The notes under the pieces: generated by a model
Seen by the model: the letters and a program-made list of their open reading frames with translations, nothing else
Told to the model about the DNA's origin: nothing
The model's database searches: none
Part shown: piece by piece, positions 34,068-44,248 of the stretch
Numbering within the stretch: position 1 is the first letter of the stretch
Layout of the letters: the number at the start of each line of letters is the position of its first letter
Source: Fistulifera solaris
Lineage: Eukaryota > Bacillariophyta > Bacillariophyceae > Naviculales > Stauroneidaceae
Assembly (NCBI GenBank): GCA_030295235.1
Contig: AP026146.1
Location: 372,001 to 436,000, forward strand
Reading direction: 5' to 3'
Length of the DNA stretch: 64,000 nucleotides
Program-made: the position numbers and the translations under genes

Positions 34068-34335
34068 ATGACGTTCCAGTCCAGAATCTGTACCCTTTGC
34101 ATCGCCGTGTGTCTCCTAATCGCCAGCGTAGCGGCTGACGAGAAAACCCATCCGGTTACGCCGCCAGATAGTTGCCCTTGGTGACGGCGATGTTGCCAAG
34201 CAACCTCGTGGTGAATTCCTGGAAAACCTCTGGAGTGGCGATGCTTTTCAACCTGAGCGTCATTTGGGTGCTGGTCGACCGGATAGCTATGACATGAGTA
34301 TGAGCATGAGTATGAGCTTTGATTATTACTTCTAA
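34068..34335 (+). CDS. small secreted protein with Met-Ser repeat tail
   Basis: Too short and broken to stand out, but clearly coding-like. The ATG at 34068 opens a classic signal peptide (TLCIAVCLLIASVAA, cleavage before DEKTHP). Removing one C from CCC at 34175-34177 carries the frame through GDGDVAKQPRGEFLENLWSG and HLGAGRPDSYD to a final MSMSMSMSFDYYF and TAA. Mature length is about 65 residues, acidic and without enough Cys for a disulfide scaffold. Met-Ser repeat tails occur in other diatom secreted proteins as I recall. A wall or extracellular-matrix role is a guess. The neighbouring spacers are long, so it is an isolated single gene. Confidence 0.5.
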
Positions 34336-35670
34336 AAAGCAACCCTTTTTCGCGAAATAGTATATTGAATATGGACGTCGGGATGTTTTGCGTGCATCTG
34401 TGCTCTTGGTGTTCGCAGGATAAACTCTATAACAAGTCCATATTACATCTGTGGAAAAAATAATGCCTCATTTGAATGTGTTATTCGCCAGTTTGTCGAG
34501 GAAGTCTGATCATTTCTTTGTGTTTAGTGTTTCGTCAATTGAGACTCTTTAGAACAGTTGTTTCTCATCGTAAGAGGCAATTATTCTTTAAGATCTACGT
34601 TTGGAGAACGTCCTTGTTTATGGAGATAGCACAATCTCTCTGACTCCTAACCTCCAAATGCGGAACCAAGAGTTAGCTCTTATCTACCTAGATCATGATG
34701 ATGTACGATATCATGCTAGAGAGCGGATGAATAGAATCGCTCTTTAGAGTTTGGTTAGGCAAAGAGGTGAGGAACCGGTACCAATACGTCCAAAGATGTG
34801 AGTATGAGTAGGGACCATCCACGGCTACAAGGCGCACTTTTTGACGTAGATGGATGCTATCACGAGAGATAAAGAAAGGCTTTGTTCATGCGTTTTTTGT
34901 TCGTGCTCAACGACTGCCGCCTCCAACCTTTAAAAATTATACTCCGTAATAGACTACCGACCGAATACGTCCTTAGACTCAACACACACCTGGGCTTCCT
35001 CCACGTAAGTCATAGGAATGACGACGGAGGACGGACAGGGCCGTCATCCGTGATCCGTGAGCGTGCCATGGGCGTGTCGTCTGGTACAAGTATATGCGTA
35101 TGGCATATTCTGTAGATGGAAATGTCGAGGGTCATTTTTGGCCTTTCCGTACTTGATAGAGGATGTACTAAATGTGACTGGAGTAACGAGTAAGAATGTC
35201 GGAATTGTGCCCCTGACAGTCCTCTCAAGTGTAATGCTCCAGTTTTTTGTTTTTTCGCCGTTGGTATAACTGAAAAGCCTCCGCAAAGCAAAATGCGCCG
35301 CCTCCATGACCGCCATCTCTGACACGAACGACGCGTTTGTTTTGTGGAGCAAACAATAGGAAGTAGTTGATGTTGCATGCCTGTAATCTGATCATCTTCT
35401 TGAAAGCATCTGTTGCTTATTGCTCGTTTTACACTGCACGATCGCGTTTCTAAGCCTGCAGATCGTCCAAATTGTAAAGGAAATTACACTATTTGCTGGA
35501 GCTTTAGAGCAGTCGATCAAAGAAAAGCTCAGCCCTTTCCGCAAGGTGACATTATCGGCAGAGTTTGCCCTCGTTCATAAGAGTATCTCGCTCAGATCTC
35601 AACAGATTATCAGCTAAGGATAGACACGTCAAAATAGTCGCACAGGGGACGAGACATCAATTGCAACATC
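34336..35670. other. long intergenic region, no gene seen
   Basis: 1.3 kb upstream of the DUF6824 gene. Only short ORFs without domain character. Could include a long 5' UTR or an unrecognised noncoding RNA. Confidence 0.4.
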
Positions 35671-37546
35671 ATGGGGTCTGAAACAGTAGAAGAGCCTCGA
35701 AAAGATCAGGATACAAAGATAGTGGATGTCCGCGATTCCGACGTATTGTGCGGACGAGGTGGAGCTGCACTTCGTCATGCCGGCAATCAAACGTACCGCC
35801 GACTGGTAAATCTCAACAAAGGGCTTTATATAACATGCTTGAAAACGGAAAAATTGAAAATCAGCCGATCCATTGTGGCCGCCATCCGAGAACAAAACGG
35901 GCGATTCTTGGAAAAGGATGCCAATGACGACACATGGTACGATATTGGCGACAAGAAAGCCATCGAAAAGACATCGCAGGCGTTGAGAGAAAACCAACCA
36001 AAGTTAAGACAAAAGATTGTCGAGATGGGTGGAGGCGTTGCTGGAACTGCAGCCTTTATGGAGTCTCAGTACGGTCACCCAGGTATTTACAACCCAGAAC
36101 AAGTCGGACTCACTCCAGTGAGCTTGGACAGCACCAGCAGAGGCACTTCGGCGGGAAATACTATGCCTCAACATTCGGTTCAAAGTTACCACCCACAAGA
36201 AATGCGTACGATGCAAAGTCTCCAAGTCATGCATCCTTCGCATCAATATCATGGTGACACGAACCCAGATGCTATGTTATCTCGTCTTTCTATCAGCGAG
36301 AATCCTAGAGGGTCCTCCTTTCAGGCGCCGTTTCCAGTACAATCCATGCAACCAGTGCAACCGTTTCAACGGATGGGGGCAGGTGCATTGCATGCAAATT
36401 CGAGCGGTATGATGGCAGGCGCTACCTCGAATCACACCGACCGTTACGCGAGATCCAACCTTTCCATGGACCTGGCGCAACGCGGTTCGCCGAACCCGCA
36501 TAACATGCAACAACGCGTGCAACGGCTGCGCCCAGGTTTGTACAACCGAGACTCACATTCGGGGAAAGAATTGGGCTTTTCACTGCAGATGGATTCGAGT
36601 ATATCGTTAATGTCGGAGATATCTCAGTTTGGGTCGGGAGAGATTTCTCAGTTTGCTTCTGCAGAATTTCCTGGCACGGCGACAAATGAAGCACAACGAG
36701 CACAAGGCCATCTTGGGGATAGATATAATAATGGCTCAACAATGCCGAATGAGAGTTTTGCTATGGATTCGTCTTTCAAGAACACGTTAGCGGGCATGTC
36801 ACTTCCTGATCATAGCACCCATCTGGATTCTACTTCGACGCATTCTATGGATATAAGCGCACACAATCCCATTCCGCTCTCGGCCGCTCTGGATGGGTCG
36901 TCGGCAACACGAAATGGAGGTGGTAGTTTTCACCATAACTATGCGGGGACGTATATCGATCGTCGTGAAATACTGAAAAATATGAAATATACCAGGCCTT
37001 CAGAGAGTAAGAACCACCCGTACTCTCAAGCCAGTCTTAATGATGACATTAACATGCTGGAAAGTAATCACACTTTGATGTCGGGAAGTTCAAATATGAC
37101 TGGCTTTTCGGAAGACAAGGATTTTATGAGCAAGAAAGGCAATCCCTATGTTCCTCCCAAGCCTCTCGTAGAAACTGCGAAAGTTATCGATCACAGTCGA
37201 TTGGGTGACACATTACGTATGTCAAGGCACGGAGATCAGCTGGCTGCTGATTCGCGACATTCTATCATGTCGGGTCTCTCTCGTATCAGCGATACGTCTT
37301 TCGACCAGTCCATTTTTTCTGACTTGAGTCGGAAGATCGGAAACGTTTCAACAAGATCGCTTACGCCGAGTGAGATCTCGGCGATGGACATGCCTGAGCG
37401 TTTGAACGAAGAGGGGGGAGACGAATGGCATTGGGCAGCAACATCGAACAGACCCAGACCCTAGCGAGTCGGAAGTTCCAGACGACGTAGATGATCTTCC
37501 TCCAAGGGAAACAAGAACGGACGCACCTGTTGAATTTAAGCTCTGA
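35671..37546 (+). CDS. DUF6824-domain protein
   Basis: The N-terminal 110 residues carry the domain, which is very common in diatoms: VRDSDVLCGRGGAALRHAGN, YRRLVNLNKGLY, SRSIVAAIREQNGRFLEKD, WYDIGDKKAIEKTSQALREN. The function of DUF6824 is not known to me; its basic, helical character and frequent Gln/Met-rich partners suggest a nuclear role. The remaining 500 residues are disordered, rich in Ser, Met, His, Gln and Asn. The uninterrupted frame stops at 37464 (597 residues). Dropping one base near the G6 run at about 37410 instead continues acidic coding sequence (DPDPSESEVPDDVDDLPPRE) to TGA at 37546, so the true end is probably 37546. Confidence 0.75.
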
Positions 37547-37635
37547 AACAAAAATGGCTTCAGTGCACGTCGTTGATCGTTGCTTCTATACAGATTAGTT
37601 TGTTTTGATTTTAAACATCTTGTTAATTAGACTAA

Positions 37636-40500
37636 CTAGCTTATGCTTAGAAGTTTTAGACCCATGAGAGGCGAGCCGGTGATCGAATGGTCAGTTGTTT
37701 TGCTCGACGAATATGCGAGACTGTCGGCGGTGCATGTTTTGTCGAATCCCTTGCCTGCCGATCCTTCGGAAGGGTTGATTCGAGCCCAAGCTGGCCAATT
37801 TTTTGGGTTGGCTTGCGGTGACCTTGGAATCGGGCTTTTAAAATTCGCTTTGGAGGAGATAGGAGGGGAGAAGAAGGGCGACTTGAGGGAACTTAAGCTG
37901 TTTCGACGCGCAGGCGTAGCGCCAGGGAGGCTCATACTCGAAGAAATTCGGGAGTGGGCACTACCTTCATTTGACAGTGACTCACTGAATAATGGCTTCC
38001 TCTTTATTTCCTCGTCATCCGAGAAACCATCGTAGTCGAAAAACGGATCACAGAGGAGTTCAACTGCATCGGGACGTCTGGTATGATCTCTTTGGAAGCA
38101 TTTGCATAATAAACTGGTGAGCGATGCTCTATCGTTGCTGCGTTTTAAGTCGTCGGATTCAATGTTGCCAGCTGGGAGGCACTCACTTGCTTTCACGTGA
38201 TTAAAGAGGGAAACAGGATTGGTAAAGCCCATGTCTTTCCACGGCGGAGAAGCTGTCGCCATCTGGAAGGCAACACATCCAACACTCCAAATGTCTGCTT
38301 TGAAAGTGTATTTTTCCTCGAATACTTCAGGAGCCATGAAATATGGAGCTGCGGAGTAAATGCGTACGCGTGAGTTATAACAAGAAGTTTACGTCGGAAC
38401 AGTCAATGCCAATTCAACTTACTTCCCCTCATAGTCAAACTGAGCAGCATGTTTCCCTCACTTCCCTCGAATCGCTTGCTTGAGCCAAAGTCGGCAAGCT
38501 TCACAACTCCTGCATCATTGACTAATACATTGGAACCCTTGAGATCACGGTGCATAACACGTTGTTGATGAAGGTATGCAAGACCTTTCAGAATTTGAGA
38601 CAAGTAGCTTTTGAGAACGGGAAGACGAAATGGACCAAACTTATCAAGCATCGAGCATAGACTGCCACCTGGCACCCATTCCTGAAAGATATGCAAATAT
38701 TTAGCGTCCATTTCCGCGCCGTGGTAAACAACAATATTCGGGTGGTCAAGAGATTTGAGAAGTTCAATCTCTCTGCGGACATCTTCCATTGGTACATTTT
38801 CCATTCGAATACTCTTGACTGCCATCAATGACCCAGTAGCGGTATTCATTCCAACATGTACAACACCGAACGCTCCCGAACCCAGTTTGGACCCTAGCAC
38901 CCACTCGCCTCTCTGAATGTTTGTCTTTGACGCCGCCTTATCCGGTCGAAGAAGTGAGCGGATTGCGCGATTGATACTGCGCACAATACTAGGGTCCTCA
39001 TTGTCCTTCGTAGCCTTTTTTGGAGGGTGTATGCGTCGATACTGCAATGCAATCACTTTCGGTCTCATCCTTGTTCGTATGCACATCTGATCGCGCAACA
39101 ATAGGGCTAAAAAAATTTGGTTTCGATGATTTCTGGTTCAAAGCATTTACTCCAGAGAACTCTTTTTGGTCGAACTTTTCGTCGGCACGCCGTGACTTCT
39201 CGTTCGTAGAACTGCGCTTATCTGCTTTGATTTCTGGATAAGGTCGTTCGGGCGTGAAGCAACTTTTGATCGGAGAAATGGATAAACTCGGGCTCAATAA
39301 GCCGTTGGCATCAGAGCGATATTGCTTCGATGCACGATCTGAAAGAAACGCGACTTCTCGGACTTGGTGCTGTTCTGCGGAAGTAGCTTTAGGTGATTGT
39401 GGACAACGTGAATTTGAACTCGATTTGACCGAAAAGTGAATTGTTGGGTCCTCGGCCACACGTTCGCAGTCATCATCTGTACCGAAAATCAGAACGTCGT
39501 CGCATCGCTGCGAGCCATGGTCGTCACCAAAAATTTTCCGCTCTTCATTTTGTTCCGCATCACGTTGTTCGATTATCTGCGTTGACGTTTGATCCATAGT
39601 TTCCGCAGTAAGAGAGATGTACGATTTCAAAACAGCACATGTGCCATAACTATCTTCATTTCTGTTGCTATGAATACAACTCTGCTCCGTATCACTGTCT
39701 TCAACAATCTCGGCTACGACGCTGACGGTTTCATCATCGCTCATGCTGCATTCGTTTTCACAGAGTTTCACTGCCGAAACAATTGTAGCAGAGGACTTTC
39801 TGTGGGCAACACCAGCTGCTGATTTTTTCGACTCTTTGTTTCTCACTGACTCACTTTCTATTGATTCTTCGTCTGCGTCTAGCTCTTCATCGTCGCTCAG
39901 CGTATCGTCAGGGTCAATATCCGATTCCTCATCATGGTCAGATTGAATCTCATCGGTACTATTCTCTGAAGCATTCCCTTCATCGTGGAAAGCACTTTGG
40001 TCAATTTCAAGATCATCGTCTTCTACTGAGCTGAAACTTATCGACGAATCCTCTTTAATCGCGCTTTTACAAGATGAATCATCGTCCTCCTCCTCGTCTT
40101 CCACCGATAATTCGTCGTCTGTTTCCTCGCAACTTGATTCCTGTTCGGAGGATGAATCCCCCAAAGACGAGTCTTCGTGTTGAGGACTTTGCAAAATAGA
40201 TACGTCATCTTCATCCTCGGAAGATGCAGAATCGCAACGCTTGGAAACTATCAGCGTTTTTGGAGGTGTTCGTAATGATACCGAGTTACTGCCTAGTGCA
40301 GCGAGAATGCCTCCATTTTGAACGGGCACCTTTCTTTGAGAAGCGGTTCTTCCGGGCATCCTGCAAAGAATATTACTGAATCTGAGAGTCTCCTTGTGCT
40401 CGATGAGCTCTTTCTTGTTGTGTGCTTGATTTTTCTGAGAGAAAAAGTGATGTTGTTGTCTCGAAGCTTTGGGAGACGACCCGGCGTTGAAAGTGTCCAT
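37636..40500 (-). CDS. MAP3K (MEKK/STE11-like) protein kinase
   Basis: About 929 residues. The first 470 are disordered and strikingly acidic (SEDEDDVSIL, SVEDEEEDDDSS, DPDDTLSDDEELDADEESIE). The kinase domain follows: LGSKLGSGAFGVVHVG, MAVKSI, EIELLKSLDHPNIV, MHRDLKGSNVLVND, LADFGSSKRF, then across the intron GTPYFMAPEVFEEKYTF, ADIWSVGCVAFQMATASPPW. HRDLKGSN and TPYFMAPE place it with the STE11/MEKK group that starts MAP kinase cascades. The intron is 38349-38422. T6 at 39016-39021 is one base too long and separates the acidic part from the kinase. The C-terminal 120 residues are Ser/Pro-rich. Confidence 0.85.
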
Positions 40501-40884
40501 ACAGGAAAAGCCATGTTATTTTTACTTAGACACTTTATGTAGTCTTCCTTTTCATAGACTAATACAGACATGAAGATTTCTTCAACAAAGTTTTTCTACA
40601 CATGTAGTATTAAAATTAGATTCAATTTATTTGACGGATTCTGAATAGAGCAAATTACAGTTGTCAGTATGAATTCCCTGCTCCATGGGCAATGGGCACT
40701 AAGTTTAAGACTTTTTAACTAGGGCAGATAGCTATATTTGCCTCTTTTCGGACCCGTAGGTCTAATCTAAAAGTTTAGAAACTACTCCGTATAAACACAA
40801 GTAGCCTTTTTCCAGCCCAAGGAGTATCTTAGGGCATGGATCTATAAACATGGTTTATTCGCAATCAATAATCGTTGGTCTATT
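40501..40884. other. intergenic, nothing recognised
   Basis: 384 bp between two minus-strand genes. AT-rich, no ORF of note. Confidence 0.4.
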
Positions 40885-42560
40885 TTATGTTTTGTCAAAA
40901 ATGATGCGACGAGTGGGGGAGAGAAGAGGTTTGCGTCGTTTTGTTTGCGAGGAATTCAATGATGACTTTGGCGTCATTATAGCCTTTGACGCTGCAATCG
41001 CTGACTGAAGCTGATTGTCCTCCATTGAGGAAGATGATGATGCAGAAGACGACGTTGACGATGACGACGATGAGGAGGAAGAAGTCGAAGAGGATGATGA
41101 AGACGACGACGATGAGGATGAAGATGATGACGAGGAGGAAGATGAAGAAGTCGAAGAATCATCATCTAGGACCTCTATCCTTGAGTCGTGAGCTTTCTCC
41201 GGTAACTCGTCCAATACATGTACAATTCGTTGGTCGACCGATACGTCGTTCGATGATTTCTCTGCGTCGTGAAGCGCAGCTTTATCGGCTATGGCTACTG
41301 CACAATTATCCTCATTAGAATCTGCAACTGATCCTGCATTCTCTTTGACAGTCTGAGAACAATGAGTATTAGTAATCTGTTCGGTGTCAACTTGATTCCT
41401 TGTACTGTTGTCGCCCGTCTCGCCGCTCCTGGTCGGTGAAACTTGTTGTGTTGCATCTTTTTGTAAAAATGCGCCATCGTTGTCAGGCGATGACACATTT
41501 TCTACTGAAGGATTCGATTCTGACTCTAGTTGGTGGTCTAAATGGGCTGATTGTGACTGACCCTTCTCTTTGCAGGCGACGTCTGAGTCACGTGGCATCA
41601 TGTCTTTTTTGGTGGCACTACTACTTTCTGTGCCGCTACTGACGGTAGAGTTGCTGTCAGTCTCGCTGCTTCCGCTGCTACTACTCCTCGTGCCACTACT
41701 GGTGCTCGAGCTAGAGCTGCTTCCCGTCTCGCCGCTGGAACTGCTTCCGGTCTCGCTGCTTCCACTGCTACTGCTCCCTGTCCCACTACTGGTGCTCGAG
41801 CTGCTGCCGCTGGTGATGCTACTCCCACTGCTGGAATCATCGTCGCCTTTGAATGTCGACTTTGCTTTTTTTGTCGTACCTAGCAGCGATATCTTATCAA
41901 TTATAGTGGCAGGCGCCGAATCATCTTTATTTGTTTCAACCAAGTCGACATCTTGTTCAGGCTCGTCTAGTTGACTTCCACTTCCCTTCGGCAATACATC
42001 TACATTCTTTGAGTTCGCTCCATCGATTACCTCTATCCTAGCGACTTCGCCGTCGTTCAGTCTGAAGCTGTCAGTCGCTGGGCCATTTGTTTTCTCATCG
42101 GGCCCACTTATGTTGCTTGATGATGAGTTTAACTGTGAATCCTTGTGGTGATTGTCTGGACGGGCTATTTGTTGCAAATCAGGAGTATTTGCTTCGGATC
42201 TTGCACCGTCGGAGTAGACTGTCTCGGAAGTTTTTGTACCGCTCTCAAGGACCGCGCCGCCACTCCCTCTTTCGCTGCTTTCGCTACTGCTCCCCGACCC
42301 GGTGCTTCCACTGGTACTACTCCCCGTACCGCTACTTGTGCTAGAAGTGCTTCCCGTATCGCTGCTTCCGCAGGTACTGCTGCTTCCGCTGCTTGATGTC
42401 GACTTGCCTGCTTTGGTTTCCACCATTGCCATATTATCAATCGTTGTTGTAGGTAAAGCAGCGGTTTCTTTGCTCGCAACATCTGTGCTGTCGACAGGGT
42501 TTTCTATTGAATTTGCGGTTTCCTTGTGGAAGGCGTCTCCATGTTTCGTTTCCAATCCAT
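40885..42560 (-). CDS. serine-rich low-complexity protein
   Basis: About 558 residues, more than a third Ser. Two Ser-Gly-Thr repeat blocks (units such as SGSSETGSSSSG) alternate with acidic unique stretches (GDDDSSSG, EDNCAVAIADKAALHD). Near the end is an almost pure poly-Ser run of about 60 residues, coded by mixed TCN/AGY codons so not a simple repeat. The tail is basic (KRRKPLLSPTRRIIF). No signal peptide. The frame lacks an ATG. The ATG at 42560 enters it if one A is added to AAA at about 42562-42564; alternatively the frame joins the gene at 42596 (see findings). Function unknown; Ser tracts next to acidic and basic parts recall phosphorylation-rich nuclear proteins. Confidence 0.55.
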
Positions 42561-42595
42561 CTTTCTTTTGTCGTCCACAGAAATGACACTATCAT

Positions 42596-43252
42596 TCACT
42601 TTTGCGTCCGATCGACTTGCGTAAGTCGATCTTTTCTCTCGTTATTACGACTCTCGTCTTCTTTCGTTGTGTCTCTCGCTAGTAAAATCGATGCTGCCTG
42701 CGGTGTTTCCAGTTGTCGTCTTTGCCGTTTGCGGGGATTTGGCGTATTCTCCTCTCGTTTCCGTTTCCGCAGTCGAATGATCGGACCATCACCCACACTT
42801 CCCATGATTTCTTCAGCCGCCACAACCCGCACTTCGACTTGCGTCAATGGTTGCAGTAACAAGTCGTACAGAACATGTTGAGGATGCAACAAACAATCTT
42901 GTTCCATTAATTGGAGAGTCAATTGATGATACGAAGTAGTAATCTCCTCTTGCATCACATGCACGACACGTCCTCCCATCTTCAATTGGAGACAAGGTCC
43001 GTAAAAATCGACGAGACGTTCCAAGATTGTTGCATCGACGGTTTGCAAGAATTGCACCATCCATTGTTCGACCGTCACACCGTCCGTAACCACTTGTCGG
43101 ATACAAAATCCTGGATACCAACTCAATGATATTTGTAGCAACTTGTTGGATACAGCAGGACTAGCGTACTCCACCGGCGGCGGAGAAGGATAATTGGGGT
43201 AGTAGAAGAACGGAGGAGGACTATAATACGGATCCGACCAATTCGGATTCAT
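42596..43252 (-). CDS. unknown protein with ordered helical core
   Basis: 218 residues from an ATG at 43252. The N-terminus is Pro/Tyr-rich (YYSPPPFFYYPNYPSPPPVE). The core has balanced composition (SWYPGFCIRQVVTDGVTVEQ, LQTVDATILERLVDFYGPCL, MGGRVVHVMQEEITTSYHQL). A basic segment that looks like a bipartite nuclear signal follows (RLRKRKREENTPNPRKRQRR). I recognise no family. The stop at 42596 lies only 36 bases from the next gene's ATG and the spacer is open in a shifted frame, so both may be one protein of about 789 residues broken by two missing A bases. Confidence 0.55.
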   Translation of the reverse strand: MNPNWSDPYYSPPPFFYYPNYPSPPPVEYASPAVSNKLLQISLSWYPGFCIRQVVTDGVTVEQWMVQFLQTVDATILERLVDFYGPCLQLKMGGRVVHVMQEEITTSYHQLTLQLMEQDCLLHPQHVLYDLLLQPLTQVEVRVVAAEEIMGSVGDGPIIRLRKRKREENTPNPRKRQRRQLETPQAASILLARDTTKEDESRNNERKDRLTQVDRTQK

Positions 43253-44248
43253 TTTTGTGGACTGTTCGAAATGATATCCACAGCAACGCCTTCTCCGACT
43301 CTTACCGTTAATCTTCCTTTGTCCAATGGTAGTCGATTTGATCTTTTGAATGAATAGAGAAGGTACTACAAGAGAAGAATTACAAACAATATAGAACAGA
43401 AATAATGAGGCATCTGTGGCGTTTGGCAGCAAAAATGCGAATGGCGTTCCGATATCGTTTTCAAGTGAGCGGTCGAGGGACAGACTCACGGATCATTATG
43501 AAGAAAAGAGAAAAGAACAGGGCGGCTTCTGTTGGAAACTAGCCACAGTACCTGGTACCGTACCTGGTACATTCACAACAACAAAACCAATGTATTCATA
43601 TAATCGTGTGTTAAAGTGGCTTATCAACAATCCTCCAAAGCCGCAGCGCGGCCTCTCGTTCATTTGAGTAAATGATGGAAGAATACAAATTTTCCGGGAC
43701 TGCGGGCAAGCTTTAGTCACTACAAGTTACACTTTTCACATTAGTCTATAGTGAACACTCATGAACAACTGAAAAGGGCGGCTTGCAAATTCAATCCAAT
43801 TGCAACATCTAAAAACCAACAATTGCTGAAATCAAGATAGTTGCTGAATGTCTTGACAAGAATATAGCTTGACAGCAGTACTACTGTATTGGAGAACTTT
43901 GATTTCACTTTCTTCGAAACGGAGCATGTTCCGGGACTGTCACCTGTCACTGCATTGGTTCACGGACGCCGGCTCGGCAATCTATGTTCAGTGCGCGAGG
44001 AAACGAAAACGTACACGTCATTGCTCGTCCGCCGTACGTCAGTGACTCACAGTATCAACAACGAAACGAAAAAATTGCACGACGTTTTGCGAAGGTGGAA
44101 AATGGAATGATTCATCATCATCATCGTCGTCGTCGTCAAGCGGATCCTTTCTCTTCTCATTTGAGCTTACAAAAGAGTTCGTATCGTCTAGATTGATTTG
44201 ATATCTCTGCTTAGTGAAGAAAAGGACGCGAATTGATACAACAATAGC
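43253..44248. other. divergent promoter region
   Basis: 996 bp between the unknown helical gene and the ABC1-type kinase gene. It contains a tandem pair of GTACCTGGTAC words. No gene seen. Confidence 0.5.
43548..43570. repeat. tandem pair of the motif GTACCTGGTAC
   Basis: The 11-mer GTACCTGGTAC occurs at 43548-43558 and again at 43560-43570, one base apart. The identical word recurs at 54985-54995, and 10-of-11 matches sit at 4091 (other strand) and 47941, all in spacers. Confidence 0.7.

Noticed and set aside
41570-42586. Several plus-strand Leu/Val-rich ORFs that look like membrane proteins
   Set aside because: They are the antisense of Ser/Gly codons in the Ser-rich gene.
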